Source: Nitrococcus mobilis (lineage in GTDB: Bacteria > Pseudomonadota > Gammaproteobacteria > Nitrococcales > Nitrococcaceae). Taken from it: a DNA stretch of 44,796 nucleotides. The stretch's first letter is position 1. Every line of letters starts with the position of its first letter. The notes beneath the pieces were generated by a model. The model was not told the origin of the DNA, did not search any database, and saw only the letters and a program-made list of their open reading frames with translations. Of this stretch, positions 1 to 8,861 are shown one piece after another. Where the stretch lies: positions 1-44,796 of the forward strand of contig JAGFJL010000142.1 of the NCBI GenBank assembly GCA_024102725.1, in the 5' to 3' direction. The position numbers and the translations under genes are program-made.

Positions 1-1011
1 CGCCTCGATGTAGAACAAAAACAGCAGCCGGTACATGTAGCGCAGGCACTCCAGGCTCAGCTCGCCCGGGTCCAGTGCCTCGCTGCCGGAGTAAACGCTC
101 TTGCTCTGGCGCCGGGCTCGCGCTTCGAGCTGCCGCGCCGCTTCGTTGCCGAGCAGCTCGATGCACTCGCGCAGCGCGTATTTGAGGTCTTCGGAGACGC
201 CGTAGGCGTGTTTGTGGGCGTTCTCGTCGAGCGTGTCGAGCAGGCTCTGGCCTTGGCCGTCGAGCAGCGCCTCCCGGTGCAGCAGCACGCTCACAGCCTT
301 GAGCGATTCGCTCTCCCGGCGGCTGAGCAGCTCCACCCAGTCAAAGCGCAGCAGCCGGTGCTGAGCGAACTTGGCGCGGTCGAGCAGCAGCCATTGGCGG
401 GGGCCGGCCAGCAAAACCCAACGCGGCGGCCGGCCCTGGCTGAAGACCTGCTGGCTGAGGCGCTTCTGCCAGTCCGGGGAATCGGGTGCGGTAAGATCCT
501 TGGGCAGCGGATCGTCGGCAAGGCTTGCGAGCTGCTCCGGCTGGATTGGGCAGGCGAGCGGATCCTGGTCCGGCTCTTCGCCGAGGCCGGGTAGCGCTTC
601 CAGAATCCAAAGCAACGGCTCGCCGCGGCCGGAGTGCAGCTCGCCTAGTAGCGGCAGCTCGGTACCGTCTTCCAGAATATGCCGCTGTGGGTTGCAAGGC
701 AGCGCGAAGACCTCCAGCAGCCGGCGGCTCACGACTCGGGCGGCGCGAATACGCTCGTTGGCCTGGCGCTGGCGCTCGCCGGCCTCGATGCGTTGCAGCA
801 GCTCCCGCGCCAGCCCGTGCAAGCGATTGGCCGGGGTGCGATAGCCAGTGTACTTTGCGCTGCCCTCGCCGCTTGTCCTGGCGGCTTCCCGCGCTGCGCT
901 CTCGCGGGCCTGCCAACCCTCCAGCACACCACGGATGTCGGTCGTGAAGATCTCGGCCAGGTAATGATCGGAGTAGAACTCGTTTTCGTTGCTGAGCCCC
1001 AGTAGCGTCAT
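1..1011 (-). CDS. Eco57I-like DNA methyltransferase, N-terminal part (DISARM DrmMI-like), runs off left edge
   Basis: An uninterrupted frame of 337 codons reads from an ATG at 1011 down to base 1 and continues outside the window. It begins MTLLGLSNENEFYSDHYL and is rich in Leu, Arg and Glu. This start is characteristic, from memory, of large class I SAM-dependent adenine methylases of restriction or DISARM systems. The catalytic NPPY-type motif would lie further in and is not visible here. The ATG lies 2 bases beyond the stop of the helicase gene, so the two are translationally coupled. Helicase followed by methylase is the order of drmD-drmMI in class 1 DISARM phage defence. A stand-alone helicase/methylase pair is also possible, because drmA, drmB and drmC cannot be seen. 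Confidence 0.7.
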   Translation of the reverse strand, partial: MTLLGLSNENEFYSDHYLAEIFTTDIRGVLEGWQARESAAREAARTSGEGSAKYTGYRTPANRLHGLARELLQRIEAGERQRQANERIRAARVVSRRLLEVFALPCNPQRHILEDGTELPLLGELHSGRGEPLLWILEALPGLGEEPDQDPLACPIQPEQLASLADDPLPKDLTAPDSPDWQKRLSQQVFSQGRPPRWVLLAGPRQWLLLDRAKFAQHRLLRFDWVELLSRRESESLKAVSVLLHREALLDGQGQSLLDTLDENAHKHAYGVSEDLKYALRECIELLGNEAARQLEARARRQSKSVYSGSEALDPGELSLECLRYMYRLLFLFYIEA

Positions 1012-1013
1012 TG

Positions 1014-3861
1014 TCACGCCCCCTGACCGGTGAAAACGGCGACGACCTCCAGATAGGGGTCATCCTCGGTGGCCTGGGTGTTGTCGAGCCAGTCCTGGTA
1101 GTCACGAAAGACCCGGTCGATGCGCCGTCGGCGCTCTTCGAGCCGTCGAACCTTGAATGCTTCCGGCTGGTCGGAGCGGTCGAGCTCCAGCTCGAGCTGG
1201 GCCTCGTGCTGACGCCTGAGCTGCGCCATCCGCTCGTGCTGAGCCGCGAGCGCGGCCCGGCCGCTGGCCTCGAAGGCGTCTTTCAGAGCTTTGAGGCGGG
1301 TACCGGCCGCTGCTATGGCTGCGGGCAGCAGCGCGCGCAAGGCGCCGGTCGCGCCGGCCTGGCCCGGGTTGGACAGCTTGCCGGGACGCAGATCGAGCCG
1401 GTCCTGCAATGCGGGCCAGCTCAGCTGCTCCACTACCCGCTCGCCGTCAAGTCGGACGCCGACCCAGTCCTGTATCAGGATGTGGCCGCGCCGATTGGGG
1501 AAACCGCCGCGGATAAGGACGATGTGCTCGTCTGCGGCGAGCTTACTCGGCAGCCGCAGAACGGCCGCGGCGTGGCGGCCAAAGGCATTGAGCGCGCGGT
1601 CGGATAGCCACTCCATGACCGGATGCAGCGGCCAGAGGTAGTGCAAAGTTGGCCAGGCAGTGTCCTCCTCCTGCCGGGTCCGACGGATCTCGCGATAGAT
1701 GGCCTCTTTGTCCGGCGTGAGGGTGAAGTGATCGTGCTCCGGGCGGGCTTCCTTGGGCAGATAGCTCAGCCGCTGTTTCAGATCGGCCGGGGCGGTGAGA
1801 TAGAAGGTCCGCTCCTCGATACCACCATCGAGCTTCTCGCCCCGCTCGGCGAACCAGCGCAGGGCGGCGCGGGCGTAGTCGAGACCGCCGGGGAACACGC
1901 GGGGCAGCGGGCTGACAGCGTCGTCCTGCCCGGCGCGGTCGGGCTCGGGCATGAAGCCGGCGAGCGGGCTCTCGCTGGCGCGGACCTGGCCATCCATCAG
2001 CGCCTCGAAGGCTTGCCAGAGGTCATGGCCGGGTTCGTCACCCTCGATGACCTCTGCGACCTTGTCTTCCTCCGCCTTTTGATCATAGAGGCTCAGGAAT
2101 TCGGACGCATCGCCGATGTTCTTGCTGGCCTGCTCGTCCTTGGTGATCAGCACTTCCAGAATGCGCTGGTCGCCGCGCACTTTCGGATGGGTGCTCTCGG
2201 TGAGCAGATAACGGATCTGCGGCTCGCGGATCTGGCCGTAGCGATCAATGCGGCCATTGCGCTGCTGGAAGATCATCAGCGACCACGGAATATCGAAATG
2301 CACGAGCCGGTGGCTCAGGTGATGCAGGTTGATGCCTTCGGCCGCCACGTCGGAGCAAAGCAGCACCCGGATAGGGCTCTCCCGGCGGTTGAACCGGTCG
2401 ACGATGTCCATCAGCTCCTGGTCGCGCAGGTCGCCGCGTAGGACGGCCCACTGGTCTTTAGTGAGCTTCAGATCTTTCGGCAGCTGCTCGGCCAGGAAGT
2501 CCAGCGTGACCAGGCTTTCGGTAAAGATCACCAGGCGGTCTTCCGGGTCGTCCGGCGTCCAGCCCAGCGCTTGCGTGAGCTGCTGGCGGAGCAGCTGGTA
2601 TTTGCTGAACTGCATCGGCGTGATGGCTTCCAGCGCCTGCGCCAGCTCGCGCAGGGTGTCGAGGTCCTCCACCAGCACCGTCTGCCGCTCGCTGTCCCGC
2701 TCCTTCTGCAGTCGCCGCTGCAGGCGGCCCATGCGATTCTGCACGGTGGAGAGACAGGCCATGGGACTCGAAAACAACGCCTTCTCTAGGGTGGTGCGAA
2801 AAAGCTGTCCGGCGCCTTGGCCGCGGCCGTCCAAGGTGTGAAAGGAGACGTCCATCAGACAGGCGTAGGCCGCCTCCTCCGCCACGCTGGCCTGGACTTT
2901 CTCCACCTCGATGACCCGTTCGGGGAAATGCCCTTTGAGCTGGTCGCGAACGTCTTTCTTGAAGCGGCGGATGACCAGGCCCTTGTCCCGGTAATCCTCC
3001 TGGGCATAGTCGCTGGGGTTGGCGATGGCGGTCGGGTCCAGCATGTTCACCAGGCTGGCGAAGCTCTCGGCCCGGCCGTCGTGAGGCGTGGCGGAGAGCA
3101 TGATAAGCGTATCGGATCGGGTCGCCAGGAGCCTCGCCAGCCGGGAGCGCTGGGAGTTGCCGCCCCGCTCGGCAACATTGTGCGCCTCGTCGATGATGAT
3201 GATGTCCCAGTAGGCGCGCTCCAGGTGGTGACGGTACTCGATGTCCTGCTTGAGGGTGTCGATGGAGATGATGGCCCGGTCGAAATGATGGAACGGGTTG
3301 TGGTTCGCCGGAATGCGATTGCGCACCCGCTGCAGGCCCACGGAATCCAGCCGCACCAGGGGAATGGTGAACCGGTTCCAGAGCTCCTGCTGGAACTGGG
3401 TGAGCATGGACTTGACCGCCAGCACGAGGATGCGCTTGCCGCGCCCGCGAGCAACGAGCTCGCTGACGAGAATGCCGGCCTCCAGGGTCTTGCCCAGACC
3501 GACGGCATCGGCGATCAAGATGCGCTGACGGGGCTGTTTCAGCGCCTGCAGCGTGGGCTCGAGCTGATAGGGAAGCTCGTCGATGGCGGCACGATGGCCG
3601 AGGTGGATGCGCTCGTCCGACGGGGCCGTCTTGCGCAGCAGCGAGTCGATGTAGAGCAGACTGGCGCCGAAGTTGCTGGAGGTGTCGTCGACCAGCTCAG
3701 TGTCGTTCGGGTCCAGGACGCGGATGTCGTCCAGCTTGTTTAAAAAAAGCCCCTCTCTGCCCTGGACAAGCTCAGAGAGCCCTTCGCAAGTTCACTCGTT
3801 TGATACGCCATTCGGCGTCACGGATCTCCACCCGCATGCCCGGTGCGAACTGCGCCCCCAT
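1014..3861 (-). pseudogene. drmD: SNF2/DEAH-box helicase (DISARM DrmD-like), frame broken near N-terminus
   Basis: The main frame encodes a superfamily 2 helicase: motif I DAVGLGKT (near 3500), DEAH box in IIIIDEAHNV, motif III LSATPHDG, motif VI QRNGRIDRYGQ and a long charged C-terminal region. This is the architecture of the DISARM helicase DrmD, thought to act on invading DNA. The in-frame sequence can be read upstream of motif I to about 3789, where an in-frame TGA occurs at 3794-3792. A different frame then gives a plausible N-terminus, MGAQFAPGMRVEIRDAEW, starting at ATG 3861 behind AAGGGA. The two halves meet near 3795 with residues missing between WRIKRV and TCEGLSELV, so a small out-of-frame deletion is likely. 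A sequencing error is the alternative. No good internal start precedes motif I except a TTG at 3518, inside the ATPase domain. Confidence 0.75.
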
Positions 3862-4220
3862 CAGGTCCCTTATGATTGCTTATGGCTGCATTGCTTTCGC
3901 TCGGCATCTTGCGTTGAGCCTTCCCTTCCGTTCAGAGACCGAGGGCACGACAAGGCTCGTAACATCCCCTCAAACGATGCTGTCACGAAACGATTTAGTC
4001 AGCGTAACGGACCATATTGCCGAATCTGTGATGGTGTTACCAATGTGGCGTCGTGATGACTGGATTCCGAAGAAAATCGCTAGCGCAATGGCTTATCAGC
4101 TAAGACGAAAACGCGCCATTGATAAGGAGTTCAAGCCGCTTCTCCCGGCGGTGTACCCTTGGCCGCAGGCCTTATGACACGTATCATTTTGGGTGAATTT
4201 CTGACCTGGACAATTCCGTC
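3862..4220. other. Gene-free upstream region between helicase and first globin
   Basis: About 360 bases between two divergent genes. The segment from roughly 3880 to 4140 is visibly richer in A and T than the flanks. Open frames crossing it have no recognisable protein features. It should hold promoters for both the minus-strand helicase and the plus-strand globin, but I see no clear operator. Confidence 0.4.
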
Positions 4221-4619
4221 ATGAACCCGCGCACGCACCAACCCATCGACCACGAGACCGTCTGTCGGGTCGTGGATGATTTCTACGGCCGCGTACAAAG
4301 CCACCCCACCCTTGCCGAGCCATTCAAGCGCGTCAAAGACTGGCCCGAGCATATCGCTCGTCTGAGCCATTTCTGGTGGATCACAATGGGCGGCGAGCGC
4401 TATCGCAACGATCAATACCATGTGATCGCCAAGCATATGCCTATCGGGGTCACCGACGCGCTGGTGGACGATTGGCTGGCTCTGTTCCATACCACGCTCG
4501 AGGATCACCTCACCCCGGAGCAGACTGAGTTTTGGTATGGTTATGCCGAGCAATTGGGCCAGTCCATCCGCATGCTCGCCCAAATGAGAGTGGGCGGGCA
4601 AGCGACACCTCCACGGTAA
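4221..4619 (+). CDS. Group III truncated haemoglobin (copy 1)
   Basis: A 132-residue protein of the group III truncated globin family. These are small haem proteins linked to oxygen, nitric oxide or peroxide chemistry in the cytoplasm; the family function is not settled. Visible hallmarks are the helix A/B segment DDFYGRVQSHPTLAEPF, the conserved WPEHIARLSHFWW around residues 41-53, and a candidate proximal histidine at His72 in the segment KHMPIG, followed by DWLALF. The length is normal for the family. The start ATG lacks a strong Shine-Dalgarno sequence. A second, clearly paralogous globin follows in the same orientation 223 bases downstream, indicating tandem duplication. Confidence 0.88.
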   Translation: MNPRTHQPIDHETVCRVVDDFYGRVQSHPTLAEPFKRVKDWPEHIARLSHFWWITMGGERYRNDQYHVIAKHMPIGVTDALVDDWLALFHTTLEDHLTPEQTEFWYGYAEQLGQSIRMLAQMRVGGQATPPR

Positions 4620-4687
4620 TTTGCTGCCTCGTATCAGCGCCTCGCCCGTTACGGGCTTGTAACAGGGGAGGTAGTTGCACCACCGTC

Positions 4688-4722
4688 GCGATGCCGGAGC
4701 AGCTATGTCCCGCCGGCATCGC
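4688..4722. repeat. Perfect 10-bp inverted repeat between the two globin genes
   Basis: GCGATGCCGG (4688-4697) and CCGGCATCGC (4713-4722) are exact inverse complements around a 15-base spacer. A/T-rich sequence but no run of T follows, so it is either a weak terminator of the first globin or an mRNA or regulatory hairpin. A shorter hairpin GCCCG-TTA-CGGGC lies upstream near 4646. Confidence 0.55.
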
Positions 4723-4790
4723 CCCTAAAAATAAATTAGGACGCCGCCGATGCGAACGGCCTATAGGCGGCTTGGTCATGCATCCTGTTC

Positions 4791-4836
4791 GAAGTATTAT
4801 GAAGTATATTTTTTCTATCTTTATTGGATGAAGTAT
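4791..4836 (+). promoter_or_regulatory. Three GAAGTAT direct repeats upstream of globin copy 2
   Basis: GAAGTAT occurs at 4791-4797, 4801-4807 and 4830-4836. The first two are exactly 10 bases (one helical turn) apart, and the three surround an A/T-rich tract. The arrangement suggests a regulator binding site, possibly for a nitrosative-stress or redox sensor given the gene it precedes. The identity of the regulator is speculation. The last copy sits only 6 bases before the preferred ATG, so it could also be chance or part of the leader. Confidence 0.35.
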
Positions 4837-4842
4837 TCCACC

Positions 4843-5250
4843 ATGCGCCAGCGCGACACGCACGCCGCTATCGGGCTCGAGGCCATCCGGAGCGTCGTGG
4901 ATGATTTCTACAATCGCATACAGCGCCATCCCACTCTGGCCGAGCCCTTCGGTCGCGTTAAGGACTGGCCCGAGCATAAAGCCCGCCTGAGTCATTTCTG
5001 GTGGATCAGCTTGGGTGGTGAGCGCTATCGGGATGACCGCTACCGGGTCGCCGCCACGCACCTGCCGATTGGGATCAGCGATGCGCTGGTGGACGATTGG
5101 CTCGCTTTGTTCCGCACCACCCTCGCGGATCATCTGGAAGCGGATTTGGCGGCCCAGTGGTATCAACGCGCCGAACACATGGGCCGCTCCATCCGCATGC
5201 TCGCCGAATGGCAGCCGGGTGCCCACGGTGGCCTCGCACGGCCGGCCTGA
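4843..5250 (+). CDS. Group III truncated haemoglobin (copy 2)
   Basis: A 135-residue paralogue of the preceding globin. It shares long blocks such as VKDWPEH, ARLSHFWWI and DALVDDWLALF, and the candidate proximal histidine in ATHLPIG (about residue 73). It therefore probably binds haem and has the same oxygen/NO-related chemistry. The start is taken as ATG 4843, preceded by GGATGAAG; an ATG five codons earlier (4828) is equally possible. Differences lie mainly in the N-terminal leader, the segment after DHL and the C-terminal tail, so the copies have diverged after duplication. Direct repeats upstream may regulate this copy separately. Confidence 0.88.
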   Translation: MRQRDTHAAIGLEAIRSVVDDFYNRIQRHPTLAEPFGRVKDWPEHKARLSHFWWISLGGERYRDDRYRVAATHLPIGISDALVDDWLALFRTTLADHLEADLAAQWYQRAEHMGRSIRMLAEWQPGAHGGLARPA

Positions 5251-5407
5251 GCGTTCCGACCGCTTGTATTGGGATACGGTTGTGAGCAGCAAATAACCCG
5301 TCGGTCCTGCGGTAATGGGTGCGATTTGACCCCGCCCAAGGTCTGGTTAAAGTAGCTGTTATGGACCTGGGCGATGCATCCTGACACACCCGGACGCGGA
5401 GGTTTTC

Positions 5408-6409
5408 ATGGAAAAGACGATCCTCGCCGATACCGGCATCGAGGTCTCGAGAATCGGACTGGGGACCTGGGCGATCGGGGGCTGGATGTGGGGCGGCAGC
5501 GACGAGCGGGCCGCCATCGCGACCATCCAGCATGCGATCGATAAGGGCATCACACTCATCGATACGGCGCCCGTCTATGGTTTCGGCCGCTCCGAGGAAA
5601 TCGTCGGGCGCGCACTGGCGCACGGTAATCGCCGCGCGCGGGTCGTTCTCGCCACCAAGGTTGCGCTGGAATGGTCGCCGGACGGCCGCAGAATTCGACG
5701 CAACGCGAGCCCCCAGCGCATCATGCGGGAAATCGACGATTCGCTGCGACGCCTGCAAACGGACTGTATCGATCTCTATCAGATCCATTGGCCGGATCCG
5801 ACGACTCCAATCGAGGAGACGGCGCATGCCATGGAGACACTTTATCGAGCCGGTAAAATTCGCGCGATCGGCGTTTCCAACTTCTCGCCCGAGCAGATGG
5901 ATCTGTTCCGCGCCAGCGCGCCGCTGCATGCCAATCAGCCACCCTACAACCTCTTCGAGCGCGGGATCGAGCAAGATGTGCTGCCGTACTGTCGACGCCA
6001 GGGGCTCGCCACGATCACCTATGGTGCGCTCTGCCGCGGCCTGCTCAGCGGCAAAATGACCCGTGAGCGGGTCTTCCACGGCGACGACTTGCGCCAGACC
6101 GATCCCAAATTCCAACCGCCACGCTTCGATCAGTATCTCGCTGCCGTGCAGGCGCTCGACGAGCTCGCCGAACAGCGCTATGGCAAGGATGTCATGGCTT
6201 TGGCGCTGCGTTGGCTGCTCGATCAACCGGGTTTGACGGTTGCGCTTTGGGGCGCGCGGCGACCCGATCAGCTCGACCCGGTGGCCGACGTGCTGGGTTG
6301 GCAGCTCGAACACGAGGTGATGACAGCCATAGACGAAATTCTGGCACGGCACATCACCACCCCGATCGGACCGGAATTCATGGCGCCGCCGGACCGAACC
6401 GAAGCCTAA
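5408..6409 (+). CDS. Aldo/keto reductase
   Basis: A 333-residue NADPH-dependent oxidoreductase of the aldo/keto reductase superfamily with a TIM-barrel fold. The catalytic tetrad can be placed: Asp52 and Tyr57 in IDTAPVYGFGRSEE, Lys84 in LATKVALEW, and His127 in LYQIHWPDP. GVSNFSPEQM and the later ALRWLLDQPGLT segment, typical of the family, are also present. Such enzymes reduce aldehydes and ketones; the substrate cannot be told from sequence. GGAGG lies 6 bases before the ATG. The stop is only 3 bases from the stop of the convergent methyltransferase gene, so the two probably share a transcription end. Confidence 0.92.
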   Translation: MEKTILADTGIEVSRIGLGTWAIGGWMWGGSDERAAIATIQHAIDKGITLIDTAPVYGFGRSEEIVGRALAHGNRRARVVLATKVALEWSPDGRRIRRNASPQRIMREIDDSLRRLQTDCIDLYQIHWPDPTTPIEETAHAMETLYRAGKIRAIGVSNFSPEQMDLFRASAPLHANQPPYNLFERGIEQDVLPYCRRQGLATITYGALCRGLLSGKMTRERVFHGDDLRQTDPKFQPPRFDQYLAAVQALDELAEQRYGKDVMALALRWLLDQPGLTVALWGARRPDQLDPVADVLGWQLEHEVMTAIDEILARHITTPIGPEFMAPPDRTEA

Positions 6410-6412
6410 CCG

Positions 6413-7471
6413 CTACGGCCGGGCCTCGAAGATCAGATTGAACGGCGTCTGTGCCACCCGCTGAAAGGTACGGAAGCCGCCTTCGTTCACCACTTCACGC
6501 AGGCGCGCCTCACCGGCTTGAGCACCCAGCCCGAGCCCGACCTCCTGGGCGAGCGAGCACGGAGTGCAGACCATGGTTGATATCGAATAAAAGGCCCGCC
6601 CGACCAGATTCAGGTTGTCCTCGACTCGATCGTTGGCGAAGGGCTCGACGATCATCCAGCAGCCCTCGGGTCCGAGTGTCTCGAACACATGAGCGGCGAC
6701 GCCGACTGGATCGCCCATGTCGTGCAGGCAGTCGAAGGCGGTGACCAGGTCGTAGTCACGGCCGCGGTAGGTCTTGGCACCGGCCACTTCGAAGTGCACT
6801 CGATCGGCTACTCCTGCGCCTTGAGCACGTTCGGTGGCGATCCGGATCGAGTTTTCATGGTAATCGTAGCCGGTGAAGCGCGAAGCGGGAAACGCCTGCG
6901 CCATCAGTATGGTCGAGGCACCGAAGCCACAACCGATGTCGGCTACACGCGCTCCGCTTGCGAGTCTATCCGCCACCCCATCCAAGGCGGGAATCCAGTC
7001 GCGGACCAAGTACTCAGCGTAGCCAGGGCGGAACAACCGTTCGGTGGCATGGAACAGCTCCGCATCGTGCTCGTCCCAGCCGACCCCGGCGCCGCTGCGG
7101 AAGGCGGCCTCGATCTTCGGCGTTGCGAGCAGTCCGGCCACGGCCCCCTGGAACGCCCCGACCAGGAACACGGGGCTGTCCTCATTCGCCAGCACCATGC
7201 TCTGCTCTGCGCTCATGTAGTAGCGCTCGGCTTGGGAATCGTAGCTTACATATCCCCCGGCGGCCTGCGCGCGCAGCCACTCGCGCACGTAGCGCTCATG
7301 AGTTTGCGTGCGAGCGGCCAGCTCCGTCGAATTCAGCGGACCGTTCTCGGCCAGCGCCCGGTAAAGGCCCAGCCGATCACCGATTACGACCAGGGGGGCA
7401 TGCCAGGCGGCGCCGAAATCGCTAACAGCCCGTTCCAGCAATTGGTTCAGTCGTTCTTCGTCTACGCGCAT
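6413..7471 (-). CDS. Class I SAM-dependent methyltransferase with N-terminal winged-helix-like domain
   Basis: A 352-residue protein. The N-terminal ~95 residues (DRLGLYRALAENGPLNSTEL, then TQTHERYVREWLRA) resemble the dimerising winged-helix part of O-methyltransferase-like proteins such as Rv2258c. A Rossmann methyltransferase domain follows with motif I VADIGCGFGAS, then GYDYHENSI and FDCLHDMGDP. The role is transfer of methyl from SAM to an unknown small molecule or protein. ATG 7471 was chosen over a further-upstream start because GGAGGTGG lies just ahead of it. It is an isolated gene with no obvious functional neighbour. Confidence 0.85.
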   Translation of the reverse strand: MRVDEERLNQLLERAVSDFGAAWHAPLVVIGDRLGLYRALAENGPLNSTELAARTQTHERYVREWLRAQAAGGYVSYDSQAERYYMSAEQSMVLANEDSPVFLVGAFQGAVAGLLATPKIEAAFRSGAGVGWDEHDAELFHATERLFRPGYAEYLVRDWIPALDGVADRLASGARVADIGCGFGASTILMAQAFPASRFTGYDYHENSIRIATERAQGAGVADRVHFEVAGAKTYRGRDYDLVTAFDCLHDMGDPVGVAAHVFETLGPEGCWMIVEPFANDRVEDNLNLVGRAFYSISTMVCTPCSLAQEVGLGLGAQAGEARLREVVNEGGFRTFQRVAQTPFNLIFEARP

Positions 7472-7580
7472 GATCAACCACCTCCGTATCGATCGGCGGG
7501 TTGCCAAACTGCGCTGGTTTTACCCAGCCGGCAATGTTCCCGATGCACCGACCCAAGCCACCAGATACACTACCCGGCAC

Positions 7581-7664
7581 ACGAACCGGATTGAGTTCAA
7601 TATAGCGCACGCCGGTCAGGAGGTAGCTTTCTATATCGATCGGGTTTGCCCGCTGGCGGCCCCC
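7581..7664 (-). pseudogene. Remnant of a REP-associated tyrosine transposase (Y1/RAYT)
   Basis: Reading the minus strand from 7664 gives a short peptide whose core, ANPIDIESYLLTGVRYIEL followed by NPVR, matches the highly conserved C-terminal block of RAYT transposases (consensus about ID.E.YLL...RYIELNPVRA). It is flanked upstream by a stop (7667-7665), and homology ends right after NPVR. No HUH motif or remaining transposase is visible, so this is a fragment of about 25 residues. RAYTs mobilise REP palindromes; a REP-like palindrome is present at 42198. Confidence 0.65.
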
Positions 7665-8084
7665 TCAACGGAACATCAATACCAACCGGCAGCCCGTCCA
7701 TCTCAGCTTGACTAGCTTCTGCTTATCAGAAAATCGTGAGCAGGCTCTTAGAGAAACTAACCCACGCCGGCGACTTAGGACGGTAAGGAGAAGCATTAAA
7801 AGTTGGATTTTGTCGCCGATTTCTGCTGCCACAACGACAAACGCAGAATAAACAGCGACGCCACGACGCGCCCCCGTGAGGCCGGCACCATTGAACTACG
7901 CGAACGCGCACCCGGCCAACTCTGAAACTGGAACGACGCGCCGCAGCGCTTGCCATGCCGCACTCGACGTATGCGCCAAGGTTGTCAGCACATACCCCGC
8001 ACGCGATTCCTTCTTATGAAGCAATCCCTATCGCTACGCTGAAGCTCGGTAAAATCTATGTATAATATTCACCTGCGCCGGGTG
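7665..8084. other. Gene-free intergenic region
   Basis: About 420 bases between the transposase remnant and the end of the H-NS-like gene. I see no convincing coding sequence, no strong hairpin and no recognisable RNA. Confidence 0.4.
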
Positions 8085-8405
8085 CTATGCGGCCCTCAAA
8101 TCGTCGATGGAACATCCGGCAGCCTCCCATTCCTTCACCCAATTCGGTTTGCGACCTCGCCCAGTCCATGTCTTGGTTGGGTCTTCAGGGTGTTGAAACT
8201 TACCCTGAGCTTTGCTCTGTGAGCGCCCTTTTGGTATGGATATACCGCCTACCAGTTCATTCAAGGTAAACCCATATTTAGCCGCCACCTCCTTGATCTC
8301 TTCACGCGCCTGCCTTTCCTCATGCTTACGTCGGGAAGCGATTTCTTTATCTATATCCTTCTTAAGTCTCTCCAGATCCTTAATGGTGTATTTCGACAGA
8401 TCCAT
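8085..8405 (-). CDS. H-NS/HvrA-family nucleoid-associated protein
   Basis: A 106-residue protein: N-terminal coiled-coil oligomerisation segment (DLERLKKDIDKEIASRRKHE), linker, and the C-terminal AT-hook-like DNA-binding motif FQHPEDPTKTWTGRGRKPNW, which is diagnostic for the H-NS/HvrA/Bv3F group. Family members bind A/T-rich, often horizontally acquired, DNA and silence it. ATG 8405 is preferred over ATG 8408 because GAGGG is 5 bases before it. The gene lies next to a gene-poor, accessory-looking region and not far from a defence island and a glycan island, which would be natural silencing targets. That link is inference. Confidence 0.92.
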   Translation of the reverse strand: MDLSKYTIKDLERLKKDIDKEIASRRKHEERQAREEIKEVAAKYGFTLNELVGGISIPKGRSQSKAQGKFQHPEDPTKTWTGRGRKPNWVKEWEAAGCSIDDLRAA

Positions 8406-8753
8406 CATATCCCTCAACTAAGCGTGTTCAGCGAATTTAATACTCCCAAATGCAGTATATAGCTCACTTGCCCCCTGCTCAATTCCTTCTAACAAGATTT
8501 TAGATTGGAATTAACTATCGCTATACGTCGCACCTCCGACCAACTCGACAAATAAGGCCGATGGAAGCTTTTATTTTGAGTTAGCGGCCCCGCTGCCTGC
8601 CATAATGTCGATTGACAGGCTACAAATCAGTTGTACGGATGGCATACAGCGATCGTCGGCAACCGCACACGTCCGCCGATAGTGTTCCCAAAAAGCCATA
8701 CACCGCCAAAGTAGTACCCCCCCAGTCACGACCCGCACTTAACAAAGCCAGTC

Positions 8754-8861
8754 CTAGCAAGGTTTGAATTGTTGGTGAATAAATTCAAGCGCCGCCACAA
8801 TCCCGAGCAGACCGAGCGCCTGAATCGCGGCACGGCGTTCAGCATGCGAAATCTCTCTCAT
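8754..8861 (-). CDS. Small hydrophobic protein, 35 residues (paralogue A)
   Basis: ATG 8861 is preceded by a purine-rich GGGAGGGAGAGGG tract. The predicted peptide starts MREISHAERRAAIQALG and continues LLGIVAALEFIHQQFKPC, so it has one short hydrophobic segment and a charged N-terminus. Support for it being real comes from the second locus at 9219-9395: 17 of 25 C-terminal residues are identical (pattern R-x-AAI-x-ALG-xx-GIVAA-x-E-x-I-xx-QFK), and both have Shine-Dalgarno sequences and a shared upstream element. The function is unknown; a small membrane-associated peptide is the simplest description. Confidence 0.55.
   Translation of the reverse strand: MREISHAERRAAIQALGLLGIVAALEFIHQQFKPC

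Noticed and set aside
341..1105. 254-codon minus-strand frame overlapping the methylase and helicase end
   Set aside because: Arg/Ala/Pro-rich shadow frame with no domain. The overlapping frame from ATG 1011 gives a clean methylase N-terminus.
3755..3790. Possible TTCGACA-type palindromic repeat insertion at the helicase frameshift
   Set aside because: The bases around CAAGCTCAG also encode the conserved-looking LSELVQG, so native coding sequence is the simpler explanation.
3800..4177. 125-codon plus-strand frame in the helicase upstream region
   Set aside because: No recognisable motif or ribosome-binding site, and it begins within the helicase N-terminus on the other strand.
5075..6352. 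425-codon frame antisense to the aldo/keto reductase
   Set aside because: Mirror frame of a GC-rich coding gene. The sense strand carries a full catalytic tetrad and a good ribosome-binding site.
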